From contig NZ_KZ319367.1 of assembly GCF_002744715.1 (NCBI RefSeq), positions 124,001-188,000 of the forward strand: a DNA stretch of 64,000 nucleotides, in the 5' to 3' direction. Every line of letters begins with the position of its first letter. The first letter of the stretch is position 1. Position numbers and translations under genes: made by a program. Shown in pieces: positions 15,182 through 24,986 of the stretch. The notes beneath the pieces are model-generated. The model did not search any database. It had not been told where the DNA came from and saw only the letters and a list, made by a program, of their open reading frames with translations. The DNA is from Marinobacter profundi (GTDB taxonomy: Bacteria; Pseudomonadota; Gammaproteobacteria; Pseudomonadales; Oleiphilaceae).

Positions 15182-17350
15182 ATGACACAGCTGTGCAGGC
15201 TCGGCCTGGCGATCTCGTTCGGGATATTGGTTGGTTGCGGTGAAGGCTCGGATGGAACATCTCTTGCCGGCGGACCACAAACGGATGCCTCGGCAGTTCT
15301 CCCGGGTGTCGCCGAGAAGCGGTCGATGGACTGTAGCAAGGACAGCTGGGTTGCCGGCACGGTGGAGTGGTGTCAAGGCAGATTAACGTACTACGATTAC
15401 GTGTACGACGATTACGGCGCCGACAGCGGACTGATTTCCCCCGCGCCGACCGTGTTGAATGTGCTGAACCGGGGTGGGGAGTCTGGCTTACCCTTCGCAA
15501 TCACCCCGGGGCTATTGTCTCCGACTGCCGGCGATGACCGGTATCCTCCGGAACTCCTTAACACCGCAGATCTGGTTAAGCTCCATGTTGAGCAGGTTGA
15601 CGGAGTTGTTCGGATAGAAGCTGAAGTGAATACACTGTTTAATCCCGACGACGCGATTCTCGGGGTGGCGCTGGACTTCGACCCTGAGCAATCAACTGGC
15701 GGAGGTCACTGGGGGCGGGTAAATGTTTCCAGTGAAGGATGGGATCAGGTTTACTTTCAGGATAGGGGCGCTCCTGAAACCAATACATTGCTACTCGAAA
15801 TCCCGTTACCACATTCGGACGTGTGGCGCCTTCAAGCGGTTGTTGCCCAAGCCGATGGGACCGTGATGAATGTGGCGTTCAGGGGAGTAAATGAAGAAGC
15901 CTCCGCGGACGCAAGTCCTGAACAGATTTCCCCCGGAGCCGGAAACTGGTGGGAGGATCGTCAGGCCGAGGCGCTGGGGCGCGGCGATATCAGTGCATTT
16001 GGCATCCAGATCCGGAACAGGGATTTTCTGGTCGGGCGGACTCAGACAGGCGAGCTTTCCGCAGGTTTCCATCAACGGGTCTACACCTCTGACTACCCAT
16101 TGGGGGAAGGCGTAGCTATCCCGGCGATCGAAGGCCGCGATGGCGGCGGGATTTTCTGCGGGCAATCCTTTAACTACCTCGGCAAATACCAACCCTACGG
16201 CATTTATGTCCCGGAATCCGCAATCGAGGGTAATGCCAAGCCCGGCATGATGGTTGTCATGCATGGCTGTCAGGCCAATCACTCTAGCCAGATCAATCAG
16301 GCAAACATGCAGCAGCGATTCGGGGACGCTTTCAATCGCATTCTGGTCGCCCCTCTTGGGCGAGGTCCGTTCGGATTTTACACAGGACCTTCAGAACGCG
16401 ATGTGCTTGACGCTATGGAGGACGTTCAAGACACATATGCTGTCGATTCCACAAAAGTGTTTGCCTCCGGGTACTCGATGGGAGGGTACGGTGCCTTGCA
16501 TTTTGCAACCAGTTACCCGGACCGGTTTGCCGGTCTCGTTAACTGGGTTGGCTACACGGGCGATCTTCTGAATACACCGGAACTCACTCCCGTGGTGGAC
16601 GATTTGCTGACTACGGCGAAGGATGAGCTCCTTAGCCCCGTTCTGGGTGAAATACTCGGCAGCCTTGCAGATGCGGAAGAGGGCTTTGAGAATGCGCTCG
16701 ATTTCGTGGGGAACCTCCGTCATGTACCCGGCGCCCACTTGTATGCCGGCGCTGACGAACTGGTCCATGTGAACCAGGCACTTGCCATTGCCCAGAGGCT
16801 GGCAGCCGAGGAGAGTCTGGAATACCACGTCTACCTGCATCCGGTGGCAGAGCACCTGACATTCCTGTTGCTGGATGACTGGCGCAAGGAAGCGCATTTG
16901 TCCGCGAACTGGGTGCGGGAAGAAAACCCGGTGAGGGTGACGTACACCTTTGATCCAACCTTTGACTACCCGGAAATGGATATCAAACACGATTCTGCTT
17001 ATTGGATCAGCGAGCTGGTCGCTCGAAATAGAGCGCGGGCTCAGGTCGACCTCTCCGCCTCCGGCTGCGAATCCATCGCCGAACAATCATCAGCCCAGGT
17101 GACCGGGGGCTTTGATCCGCTTCCCTGGAGTGGATTAAAGGGCTCCATCACCGAGATCCCGGGGCCCGCTACGAGCGCCCTGGTTGGTACGCTGCAGAAT
17201 GTCGCCCGCGCCAGAATCGATGTGGAGGCGACATGCCTTGCGGATATGCCGATCTACTATCGCGTTGAAAGTGATGGCGCTGCGACCATCGAATTCAGCG
17301 ACGGCAGAGTGCTCAGCGTAGCCGAGGGAATCCAGGAAGGCGTCCTGTAA
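15182..17350 (+). CDS. Large lipoprotein with C-terminal serine-hydrolase (alpha/beta) domain
   Basis: A 722-residue predicted lipoprotein. The signal peptide ends LVGC with the lipidated Cys at 19. Residues 60-330 are beta-rich with no motif I recognise. From about 345 there is an alpha/beta hydrolase: oxyanion region VVMHGCQAN, nucleophile Ser432 in SGYSMGG, and likely Asp525 (GADEL) and His558 (AEHLTF). This resembles extracellular depolymerase- or feruloyl-type esterases, but no substrate can be assigned. About 130 residues of C-terminal sequence follow. The ATG at 15182 starts the signal peptide and has AGAGGGA upstream; an in-frame codon at 15131 adds 17 residues that do not fit. It stands alone after the tRNA terminator. 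Confidence 0.8.
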   Translation: MTQLCRLGLAISFGILVGCGEGSDGTSLAGGPQTDASAVLPGVAEKRSMDCSKDSWVAGTVEWCQGRLTYYDYVYDDYGADSGLISPAPTVLNVLNRGGESGLPFAITPGLLSPTAGDDRYPPELLNTADLVKLHVEQVDGVVRIEAEVNTLFNPDDAILGVALDFDPEQSTGGGHWGRVNVSSEGWDQVYFQDRGAPETNTLLLEIPLPHSDVWRLQAVVAQADGTVMNVAFRGVNEEASADASPEQISPGAGNWWEDRQAEALGRGDISAFGIQIRNRDFLVGRTQTGELSAGFHQRVYTSDYPLGEGVAIPAIEGRDGGGIFCGQSFNYLGKYQPYGIYVPESAIEGNAKPGMMVVMHGCQANHSSQINQANMQQRFGDAFNRILVAPLGRGPFGFYTGPSERDVLDAMEDVQDTYAVDSTKVFASGYSMGGYGALHFATSYPDRFAGLVNWVGYTGDLLNTPELTPVVDDLLTTAKDELLSPVLGEILGSLADAEEGFENALDFVGNLRHVPGAHLYAGADELVHVNQALAIAQRLAAEESLEYHVYLHPVAEHLTFLLLDDWRKEAHLSANWVREENPVRVTYTFDPTFDYPEMDIKHDSAYWISELVARNRARAQVDLSASGCESIAEQSSAQVTGGFDPLPWSGLKGSITEIPGPATSALVGTLQNVARARIDVEATCLADMPIYYRVESDGAATIEFSDGRVLSVAEGIQEGVL

Positions 17351-17374
17351 CCCCCGACTGTGTGGGCAGGGTTG

Positions 17375-18175
17375 TTACTGGCGGTAGCCAACCGAATCAA
17401 AGTGTTTCTTGCCCCGCTCTGCCGCACGTTTGGTCATGCGCAGAAAAAATCCGGGCGCCACTGTGCATAACTTGCCCAGAATGCCCTCTCGCCATGGAAT
17501 GAATTGCTCGAGGGGCCGATGGCGCATTACCGGCCCGAGGACGGCCTGCGCCACCTCCTCCGGGTTCAGGGCGCGGGCGCCGGAAAAAGTCAGTGCTGCT
17601 TTTTCGTCACCGCGCTGCTGTTCGAGCATGGCTGTTTTCACGGGCCCGGGGCCGACCAAGCTGACCGCAATGCCGTGAGGTCTGAGATCGCCCGCTGCGG
17701 CGATGCTGAAACCTCGTACCGCGTGCTTGCTGGTGGCGTAAATGGTGGTGCCAGGTGTGGCGTACAGCGACGCAATGGAACCAATGTTGATGATGTGACC
17801 GGGATGCCCCCGGGCAATCATGGCGGCGGCTACGGCATTTGTCCCGAGAATGGTGCCTTTCAGGTTTACGTCGAGCATCAGATCGATATCGTCGGACTTC
17901 AGCTCGCCGGCTCTGCCACTGCGCAGAACGCCGGCCACGTTGATCAGCACATCCACGGGCCAGCGCTTTTCGTCAAGTTGCTCCAGAAGCGCGGCCCAGG
18001 AGTCCTGGTTTCTGACATCCAGCACCATGCAACGCACCGCCGGCTCATTGCCCCATCGGGAGGTCAGTGCGGTTTCATTCAGGTCCGCCGCGACCACCGT
18101 ATGTCCTTGTTTGCACGCGAGTTGCGCAATGCAGGCGCCGATTCCGCTGGCGGCGCCCGTAATGAGAAGGTTCAT
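17375..18175 (-). CDS. SDR family oxidoreductase
   Basis: A 266-residue classical short-chain dehydrogenase. Cofactor motif TGAASGIG is at residues 6-13, an NVAG motif near 82, and the catalytic Ser region (IGSIASLYATPG) with YATSK near 148. The C-terminal part has a basic, Phe-rich end (FFLRMTKRAAERGKKHF) that could contact membrane. The gene diverges from an AraC regulator whose start is only 75 bp away, so that regulator may control it. The substrate is not evident. Confidence 0.88.
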   Translation of the reverse strand: MNLLITGAASGIGACIAQLACKQGHTVVAADLNETALTSRWGNEPAVRCMVLDVRNQDSWAALLEQLDEKRWPVDVLINVAGVLRSGRAGELKSDDIDLMLDVNLKGTILGTNAVAAAMIARGHPGHIINIGSIASLYATPGTTIYATSKHAVRGFSIAAAGDLRPHGIAVSLVGPGPVKTAMLEQQRGDEKAALTFSGARALNPEEVAQAVLGPVMRHRPLEQFIPWREGILGKLCTVAPGFFLRMTKRAAERGKKHFDSVGYRQ

Positions 18176-18249
18176 AAGTCAAACTCCCTGATTTTTGGGT
18201 ATGGTGACAGAACAAACCGGTACTGGCTTGACAGGGGCCGCCTCCAGAT

Positions 18250-19302
18250 TTGATACTTTGCGCCAAAATTCCAGTGGGTAGGTGTGCCTTGCGTCACAGT
18301 CATCAGAGCCGCTGCATTCCGGACAGTTTTGCCCTGACTCTCTACGAATACCTGGAGTCACAGGGCATTACGGCGGAACAGGTACTTGACCATCCGCGGC
18401 CGTCGCCCACCGCAGATGCTTTCGGCTCAATGCCCATCGAGCTCTGGTCCCATTTGCTGCAGCGGGCAGCCAGTCACCTGAACGACCCCCAACTCGGGCT
18501 TCGCCTGGGATGCACAATCTCGGCCCGTCATACGGGAATACTGGGGTATCTGCTGATGGCCTCGCAAACACTGGAAGAGGCGCTGACCCAGATCCACAAA
18601 TACCAGCGGCTGATTTACGATGTGACGCCGATGGTTGTCCGGCGCCGGAACACCCATGTAGATCTTGTGTGGGATGCCGAGCACGGGTGCCCGGGCGCAC
18701 TGGTTGATGAAACTGCAATTACCGCTCTGGTGCAGTTTTGCCGCAATCTGGCGGATGAGCAGATACGGCCGATTGAAGTGCATTTCGTCAATCCCTATCC
18801 GGACAACATCAGGCCGTATCTTGATTATTTCGGCTGCCCGGTGTCTTTTGCGCAGCCGGAAACGATTGTTCGTCTTGAGCGTTCCGCATTGCAGACGCAC
18901 CTCAGCACTGCCGATCCCGCCATGCTGAAACTGATGCAGCAACAGGCGGACGTGCTGCTTTCCGAATTACCCGAGGTTCCCCCCATCGTTGACCAGGTGC
19001 GTCGTTTGATCGGGCGGATGTTGCATGAGCGGGAGCTCGGCATTGAGCCTGTTTCCCGGGCAATGAACATGTCCCCGCGCACCATTCAGCGACGCCTAAA
19101 AGAGGCAGATACCTGCCTCAGAGACGAGATTGCGGCGGTGCGGGAGGAAATCGCCAAGCGTTACCTGAAGGAGACCCGATTGCCTATTGTGGATATCGCC
19201 ATACTGCTCGGCTACTCCGAGCATAGCGCATTCACCCGCAGCTTTATTCGCTGGACAGGGCAAACCCCCAACCATTTCCGTCGCCAGTCCAGGGCGGGTT
19301 GA
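18250..19302 (+). CDS. AraC family transcriptional regulator (arabinose-binding-like N-domain)
   Basis: About 350 residues. The N-terminal two thirds resemble the ligand-binding domain of OruR/ArgR-like AraC proteins (YEYLESQGI, LGLRLGCTISARHTGILGYLL). The C-terminal AraC DNA-binding domain has two helix-turn-helix units (SRAMNMSPRTIQRRLKE and IVDIAILLGYSEHSAFTRSFIRWTG). The start is uncertain: the first possible codon is TTG at 18250; a GTG at 18274 or a TTG at 18289 behind TAGGT would also give a sound protein. It diverges from the SDR gene at 17375-18175, its likely target. Confidence 0.88.
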   Translation: MILCAKIPVGRCALRHSHQSRCIPDSFALTLYEYLESQGITAEQVLDHPRPSPTADAFGSMPIELWSHLLQRAASHLNDPQLGLRLGCTISARHTGILGYLLMASQTLEEALTQIHKYQRLIYDVTPMVVRRRNTHVDLVWDAEHGCPGALVDETAITALVQFCRNLADEQIRPIEVHFVNPYPDNIRPYLDYFGCPVSFAQPETIVRLERSALQTHLSTADPAMLKLMQQQADVLLSELPEVPPIVDQVRRLIGRMLHERELGIEPVSRAMNMSPRTIQRRLKEADTCLRDEIAAVREEIAKRYLKETRLPIVDIAILLGYSEHSAFTRSFIRWTGQTPNHFRRQSRAG

Positions 19303-19320
19303 TCCTGCTTGGTGCGGTGA

Positions 19321-20181
19321 CTAATCGTCACCCTCTTCAGCATCCCGCAAGCGTTCCTGGCGTTCCCGTTCCTCCTCCTTGGCGGCTTCAATCACCGCCA
19401 TCAGCTCATCCACATCGGCACTTTCGGTATCGTGCTCGAAGCAACCGGTCAGCCGGCTGTCCGGGTACAGCTCGCCGGACTCGTATAGTGCCCAGATTTC
19501 CTTGCCATAATCGGTGTTCAGCAGCTCCGGGGCGAAGCGGCCGAAATAGCGCCGCATATTGTCCACGTCCCTTTCCAGCATTCGCTCTGCGCTGTTGTTG
19601 CCGGCGGCATTGACAGCCTGGGGCAGGTCGATGATTACCGGACCACTGGGGTCCACCAGTACGTTGAATTCTGACAGGTCGCCATGGATCAGGCCGGCGC
19701 TGAGCATGCGCACCACATCCGCAATCACCTTGCTGTGGTACTCCCGTGCCTGCTCAGGGGTTAGTGTCACATCGTCCAGCCGGGGCGCGGCCTTGCCGTC
19801 TTCATCCGCGATCATTTCCATCAGCAGGACGCCGTCCACGAAACCGAAAGGCTTCGGCACCCGCACGCCAGCTTCGGCCAGCCGGTACAGGGCATCGACC
19901 TCAGCGTTCAGCCAGGCATCCTCCTGTTCCTTCTGGCCGTAACGGGTCTTCTTGCCCATGGCGCGGGCGCGGCGGCTGTTGCGAACCTTGCGGCCCTCCT
20001 GGTACTGCACGGCCTGCTTGAAGCTGCGGTTCTTTGCCTCTTTGTAAACCTTGGCGCAACGCACACTGTCACCGCAGCGGACAACAAAAACCTGGGCTTC
20101 CTTGCCACTCATCAACTGGTACAAGACTTCGTCCACCATGCCATCGTCGACAAGGGGCTGTAATCGCTTTGGTGTCTTCAT
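19321..20181 (-). CDS. RIO-type serine/threonine kinase
   Basis: A 286-residue RIO1-like protein kinase. The Lys-bearing strand is GKEAQVFVVRCGDSVRCAKVYKE. The catalytic loop is IHGDLSEFNVLV and the metal-binding loop IIDLPQAV takes the place of DFG. A basic insert (RKVRNSRRARAMGKKTRYG) is typical of bacterial members, and the C-terminus is acidic. Targets of bacterial RIO kinases are largely unknown. The ATG at 20181 is chosen because MKTPKRLQPLVDDG is the usual family start; 35 further in-frame codons upstream look non-coding. It converges on the AraC gene with 18 bp between stops. Confidence 0.92.
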   Translation of the reverse strand: MKTPKRLQPLVDDGMVDEVLYQLMSGKEAQVFVVRCGDSVRCAKVYKEAKNRSFKQAVQYQEGRKVRNSRRARAMGKKTRYGQKEQEDAWLNAEVDALYRLAEAGVRVPKPFGFVDGVLLMEMIADEDGKAAPRLDDVTLTPEQAREYHSKVIADVVRMLSAGLIHGDLSEFNVLVDPSGPVIIDLPQAVNAAGNNSAERMLERDVDNMRRYFGRFAPELLNTDYGKEIWALYESGELYPDSRLTGCFEHDTESADVDELMAVIEAAKEEERERQERLRDAEEGDD

Positions 20182-20741
20182 AGAACGGTTGGCTGCCTGG
20201 TTCGTCTGGCCGGCACAGCGCGTTGGCCGGCATATTGGGGCGTATATTACCTGATATTGATGGCGGAACCTCTGTGCCTGGAGCAAGCAGAGAAGATTTG
20301 GGTTGTTGCGGTGAACCCGCCCACCTGCAATTCACAACGCTCCAAAATGCCAGTGGCGCAGTGCTGCTGGCCTTCTCTGTTGGGGACTATCACATCGACT
20401 TCGTGGAAATCTTGAGCTTTGTCATTTTTGTTCAACGTGCGGGCAGATTGCTTCAATACAATTCTGACTGTTACCTGCACTCTACGTTAGATCTACAACC
20501 CTGAAAGATTGGGCGTTGTGGAAGCGACTCACAATAGTCTGTTGAGGTCTCCCGGTAACGGTGCGAACAGGTTGCGGGCTCCTCCCGGTGCGGATGACGA
20601 CAGAAGACCGCTTTTGCAGGCTATAAGTCAAAAATTTTTTCATTTCCTCACGCTCCGGCTCCGGGCATCGCGTTCATGACGGGCGGCCAGCCACGGTGGT
20701 GCGTGGGGGAGAGAACAAGTACAAGATAAGGAAGAAGCAAC
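20182..20741. other. 560-bp intergenic region upstream of aldehyde dehydrogenase
   Basis: A divergent control region between the RIO kinase and the aldehyde dehydrogenase gene. A 93-codon frame (20223-20504) is open but has no recognisable protein character and no good ribosome site. GGAAG lies in front of the ATG at 20742. I find no clear -35/-10 pair or repeat. Base composition shifts toward AT near 20600-20640. Confidence 0.4.
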
Positions 20742-22172
20742 ATGTATCCAAATCTCAGTCTGTACATCAATGGGCAGTTTGTTGAAGGGCGTGGTGAATC
20801 CAGTCAGGAAGTAAGAAATCCTTCAAACAATGAGGTCCTGGGTACGCTGCCAAAGGCCAATGAGGAGGATCTGGAGCTTGCGCTGCAGGCCGCAGAGCGG
20901 GCGTTTCAATCCTGGAAGCTGGAGCCGGCCATCGGACGTTCGGAAATCTTGCGCAAAGTTGCGAATTTGATCCGCGAAAGGGCTGAGCAAACCGGCCGGA
21001 TCCTTACCCTCGAACAGGGAAAACCGATCCGGGAAGCCTTTGGCGAGGTGATGTCCTGTGCGGAGCACGCGGAATGGCATGCGGAAGAATGCCGGAGGAT
21101 ATACGGCCGCGTCATACCGTCCCGGAATCCTGATGTTCAGCAGATTGCACTGAAGGAACCTATTGGGGTCTGCGTTGCTTTTTCTCCCTGGAACTTTCCT
21201 TTCAGCCAGGCGTTCCGGAAGGTTGTCGCTGCTATTGGCGCCGGGTGCACGATTATCCTGAAAGGCTCTAGCGACACGCCGGCATCCGTGTTGCTGATGG
21301 CTCAGATGTTCCATGATGCGGGATTGCCAAAGGGTGTCTTCAACGTGGTGTCTGGTGATTCAGCGATGATTTCCGACTATCTGATCAAGTCGCCAGTGGT
21401 CAGAAAAATCAGTTTTACCGGTTCAACCCCGGTCGGCCGTGGTCTGGCATCGCTCGCGGGTGCGTATATGAAGGGCTGCACTATGGAACTCGGCGGGCAC
21501 GCGCCGGTCATCATCTGTGACGATGCAGACATCGATAAGGCAGTGAGTGATCTGGTTGGGTTCAAGTTCCGCAATGCAGGACAAATCTGTATTTGTCCAA
21601 CGCGATTTTTCGTTCAACGCACGATATACGCCGAATTTGTCGCCCGGTTTTCTGACAAGGCGAAGGAGATCAAGGTTGGGTGTGGCTCCGAGGAATTGAC
21701 CATGATGGGGCCGCTGGCGCAAAGCCGTCGCGTACAGGAGATGGCATCGTTTGTCGATGATGCCTGCCAGAAGGGCGGTACCTTGGTGACAGGCGGTTTC
21801 GCGATGCCCGGTGACGGAAATTTCTATCCGCCAACGGTTATTAAGGATGTACCTGAAGATGCCAGGTTCATGCACGAGGAGCCGTTTGGCCCGATTGCCG
21901 GGTTCATGGCGTTCGATGAAATCCCTGAAGTGCTGGAACGGGCCAATCGATTGCCGTTCGGGCTGGCAGCTTACGCATACACCTCGTCCGTCAGCCGGGC
22001 TCACAGTATTACCAATGGCCTGGAGGCCGGAATGGTCTCGGTCAACCATATTGGATTGGCGCTGGCGGAAACCCCGTTTGGCGGAATCAAGGAAAGTGGC
22101 TACGGCAGAGAGGGCGGCAGTGAAACATTTGATGGTTACCTGGTTACTAAGTTTGTAACCCAAATGAACTAA
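20742..22172 (+). CDS. NAD(P)-dependent aldehyde dehydrogenase, ChnE-like (6-oxohexanoate dehydrogenase candidate)
   Basis: A 476-residue aldehyde dehydrogenase of the succinate-semialdehyde subfamily. The general-base Glu249 is in MELGGHAP, the catalytic Cys283 in NAGQICICP, and the cofactor fold shows SFTGSTPVGR. ChnE of Acinetobacter (6-oxohexanoate to adipate) is of the same class and nearly the same length. Assignment to that step rests on context: the AraC regulator follows 200 bp later, and the other four enzymes of cyclic alcohol breakdown lie within 9 kb. Succinate or glutarate semialdehyde are alternative substrates. The ATG is preceded by AGGAAG. Confidence 0.85.
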   Translation: MYPNLSLYINGQFVEGRGESSQEVRNPSNNEVLGTLPKANEEDLELALQAAERAFQSWKLEPAIGRSEILRKVANLIRERAEQTGRILTLEQGKPIREAFGEVMSCAEHAEWHAEECRRIYGRVIPSRNPDVQQIALKEPIGVCVAFSPWNFPFSQAFRKVVAAIGAGCTIILKGSSDTPASVLLMAQMFHDAGLPKGVFNVVSGDSAMISDYLIKSPVVRKISFTGSTPVGRGLASLAGAYMKGCTMELGGHAPVIICDDADIDKAVSDLVGFKFRNAGQICICPTRFFVQRTIYAEFVARFSDKAKEIKVGCGSEELTMMGPLAQSRRVQEMASFVDDACQKGGTLVTGGFAMPGDGNFYPPTVIKDVPEDARFMHEEPFGPIAGFMAFDEIPEVLERANRLPFGLAAYAYTSSVSRAHSITNGLEAGMVSVNHIGLALAETPFGGIKESGYGREGGSETFDGYLVTKFVTQMN

Positions 22173-22371
22173 CGGCCGCCGGAAAAAAACATTGGGAGTA
22201 CCTCATGCCATGGATGGCGCCTCCTGGTGCTTGGAGGGAGGCACGCTTTATTGCTCTTTTTTGGAATTTAAAATACTACTTTTAATGGGGTGGTTGAACA
22301 GGTTAACTGGAAATTACTGCTTAGATTATGAAAGTCGGGTCTTTTGATCAAAAATAACAAGGTGACAGATC

Positions 22372-23283
22372 GTGGCCAACAGTTTGTTAACTCCTAATGA
22401 TATCCTCAGCGTTATACCTGGGCAGATAACGTGTGAAGGTACCGTTGAAAATAAACTTAAGCAGCAATTGTCTATCAGAAATTACCGGTTTGATAGAACG
22501 GAAGTCCTTATTCCTGAAATGCGGGATTACATGCTGGTCAGATGGGAATCCCCACCGGCAAAGCTTGGCTTCCGGGGCTCGAATGGGTGGTTGGAACAGC
22601 AGGCCTGTCCTGATAACGTGACCATTCTCGCCCGCGGGGAACCTTCTCGCTGGTACTGGTCAGATGACATCCAGGTTTCGCACGTTTATGTTTCCGAGTC
22701 GGCGATCACCAAAATTGCGAATGAAGTTTTTGAGAAAGATATTGATAGCTTGAATATCGATCATAGCGCGGTAGCTCACGATGCGATTTTAGCTGAATTG
22801 ATGAAATCCTATGAGCGGGAATGTCTTGCCGGAAGACTGGGTGGGGAGCTGTATACCGGCGCCCTTGAAATGCAGATCTGCATTCACCTGATTCGCGATT
22901 ATTCGAACTGTAAACTTCGTGAAATCCCCGCTGAGCGTCGTATGCCCATTCTGATGCGGAAAAAACTGGAAGAATTTATCGTTGCGAATCTGGATCAATG
23001 TATCAGCATTGATGATCTGGCTGAAGTTGCCGGGTTTAGTAACTCTTACTTTATCCGCATGTTCCGAAATGATTTTGGTGCACCACCACACGCTTACATA
23101 CTTGAGCGTAGACTCGAAATGGCCAGGTCCATGCTGGAATCCTCTCCGGACACGCCCATTAAAGTAGTCGCAATGGAATGTGGCTTCTCCGACCAAAGCC
23201 ATCTGACTCGTCTGTTCAAGAGTAAGTTTCATACTACGCCCTACCAATACCGGAAAAACAGACGAATTACAGTCCATTTTTGA
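22372..23283 (+). CDS. AraC family regulator, ChnR-like
   Basis: A 303-residue regulator. The N-terminal 190 residues form an undefined effector domain (SRWYWSDDIQVSHVYVSES). The C-terminal AraC domain holds IDDLAEVAGFSNSYFIRMFRNDFG and IKVVAMECGFSDQSHLTRLFKSKFHTTPYQYR. The likely start is GTG at 22372, with AGGTGA upstream. The gene is visibly AT-richer than the window average, which suggests transfer. Position between the aldehyde dehydrogenase and the porin makes it the likely activator of the cyclic-alcohol genes, as ChnR is in Acinetobacter. The inducer is not known here. Confidence 0.88.
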   Translation: MANSLLTPNDILSVIPGQITCEGTVENKLKQQLSIRNYRFDRTEVLIPEMRDYMLVRWESPPAKLGFRGSNGWLEQQACPDNVTILARGEPSRWYWSDDIQVSHVYVSESAITKIANEVFEKDIDSLNIDHSAVAHDAILAELMKSYERECLAGRLGGELYTGALEMQICIHLIRDYSNCKLREIPAERRMPILMRKKLEEFIVANLDQCISIDDLAEVAGFSNSYFIRMFRNDFGAPPHAYILERRLEMARSMLESSPDTPIKVVAMECGFSDQSHLTRLFKSKFHTTPYQYRKNRRITVHF

Positions 23284-23675
23284 GACATTGAGTTTTTCTT
23301 GTTGATTGATGGTCGTGCCAGTAATGCAGGCACTATCAAATAAAGACGTTCATTTCCTGTCTTCAGGAAGGCCTGGTTAACAGGCCGCACCCTTTACAGA
23401 TTCAGTTCTCTGAATTTATCTCTCGACGTCCTCCGGAACGATCTTTTTCACGTTCTTATTTTTTGATTTTGGCCTGATGATTATGTTTTTAATCCACGAT
23501 AAGAGCATTTGTTGCCAATTTGAGAGCGGCTAATAGTTCGATAGATATCCAATGCTGTTTGAATTCATGATTTGTTATTTAGTTCAAAAATATGACAGTT
23601 GCATTCAATATTAAAGGCAAAAATCAAAGGATCATTGGCTCTGGTTTTTTATAAATCAAAAAAGGAAAAGGCCAA
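23284..23675. other. AT-rich 390-bp leader of the porin gene
   Basis: A gene-free, clearly AT-rich stretch. It should hold the porin promoter and any ChnR-type sites. No classic -35/-10 pair or sigma-54 element stands out by eye. A purine-rich AAGGAAAAGG ribosome site precedes the GTG at 23676. Confidence 0.4.
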
Positions 23676-24845
23676 GTGATTAAAAATATTTCAAACAATA
23701 ATGTCGCTCAGAAGTACGTTCAGAAGAGATCTGGAATAACCTGTATTGCTTTGTTGATGACGGCGTCGTCTCCGGCATTTTCGTTAGATTTTTCCGTGGG
23801 TGAAACCGGTCTTACCATTTATGGCTATGCGAAGCTTGATGCCACCTACGATTTTGATTCGCCCCTGGGTAATGCGATCTCCCATCAGGCTGTCAGGCTT
23901 GATGATGTGACCGGGGCAGATGGTCATTTTGACGCACATGCTTTCGAGTCCCGCCTTGGTGTGTCAACCAGCACACCCACGGAGCAGGGAGATCTCAGAA
24001 GCCGTGTCGAAGGGGATTTTTATGGGGCCGGAGGCACATTTCGCCTGAGGCAGGCCTATGGTTCTTGGAATGGCATCCTGGCCGGCCAGACGGAAACGAA
24101 TTTCTCGACGTTCCTGGGGTATACGCCCAGTATTGATTTTACCGGGCAAGTCGGACAAACAAATCTAGATCGTCAAACCCAGCTTCGTTATACACGAGGT
24201 GGTCTCTCGGTCGCTTTGGAGGAGGCGGATAAACAGGGTGGTGTTCCTTATGAGGGGGAAGAAACCTCCGAGATCAAAAGCAGTCTTCCGGACTTCACCT
24301 TGAGATATGAGGACTCCCTTGGCCAGCTCAGTTATTCGGCGGCAATGGTGTTGCGGCAGTTAACGGTTTATGACGCCGTTGCGGATAACGAAGAAAGCCA
24401 ATTTGGCTACGGTGTCGCACTCTCGGGACGGATGGCTGTTTCACCATTGGTGAGCGTGCAAGGGGCCGTGGTCTATGGTGAGGGTGTCGGAGGGTATCTG
24501 TGGTTAAACCCTGCCGCGCCGGCCCACTACAATCCACTCACCGGTGACGTTGAGTCTGTCAAAGCCTTTGGCGGCACGCTCGGGTTATCCGTAGCTGTTG
24601 GCCCTGGGCAGGTGAATCTGGCGTACGGCGTGGCAAAGGCGGACCTGGACGCCGCTGAAGTTAGCGGTATCCTGCCACCGAGTGCCCACGGCGAGGAAAA
24701 CAGCAGCATTTACCTGAACTATCTGTGGTCGCCGGTCGAGAAAATCGATTATGGCGTTGAAGTCAGCCATCATTCCCGCGAGTTGCTCGGAGGCAGGAGT
24801 GGCGATGCAACCCGCCTCCAGGCGATGGCTAAATATAGCTTCTAA
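23676..24845 (+). CDS. DcaP-like outer-membrane porin
   Basis: A 389-residue protein with a long signal peptide (basic start, then CIALLMTASSPAFS) and a beta-barrel of alternating strands ending in Tyr-Ser-Phe, the terminal Phe expected for outer-membrane insertion. The first strands (GLTIYGYAKLDATYDFD) and FESRLGVSTSTPT, SWNGILAGQTETNF match the DcaP porin family, named in Acinetobacter for dicarboxylate uptake. Its place inside the cyclic alcohol island suggests passage of the ring substrate or of adipate-like products. It starts at GTG behind AAGGAAAAGG. A strong terminator follows. Confidence 0.85.
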   Translation: MIKNISNNNVAQKYVQKRSGITCIALLMTASSPAFSLDFSVGETGLTIYGYAKLDATYDFDSPLGNAISHQAVRLDDVTGADGHFDAHAFESRLGVSTSTPTEQGDLRSRVEGDFYGAGGTFRLRQAYGSWNGILAGQTETNFSTFLGYTPSIDFTGQVGQTNLDRQTQLRYTRGGLSVALEEADKQGGVPYEGEETSEIKSSLPDFTLRYEDSLGQLSYSAAMVLRQLTVYDAVADNEESQFGYGVALSGRMAVSPLVSVQGAVVYGEGVGGYLWLNPAAPAHYNPLTGDVESVKAFGGTLGLSVAVGPGQVNLAYGVAKADLDAAEVSGILPPSAHGEENSSIYLNYLWSPVEKIDYGVEVSHHSRELLGGRSGDATRLQAMAKYSF

Positions 24846-24878
24846 GTATTGAAGACTCAGGTTGTTGTGCCCCTCGTT

Positions 24879-24907
24879 GCCCCGGCCATGTGTCGGGGCT
24901 TTTTTTA
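24879..24907 (+). terminator. Rho-independent terminator after the porin
   Basis: GCCCCG/CGGGGC stem with a 9-nt loop, followed by seven T. It starts 34 bp past the porin stop. Confidence 0.9.
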
Positions 24908-24986
24908 TTTTGTTAATCTGAGGCGGGTGATGATCAAAGCTCGGCGTGTCGCCTCGAAAGGGAGGTGCGGGATGGATTTTTCAGGG

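Noticed and set aside
20223..20504. 93-codon frame upstream of the aldehyde dehydrogenase
   Set aside because: No ribosome site and no protein-like features; kept only as intergenic sequence.
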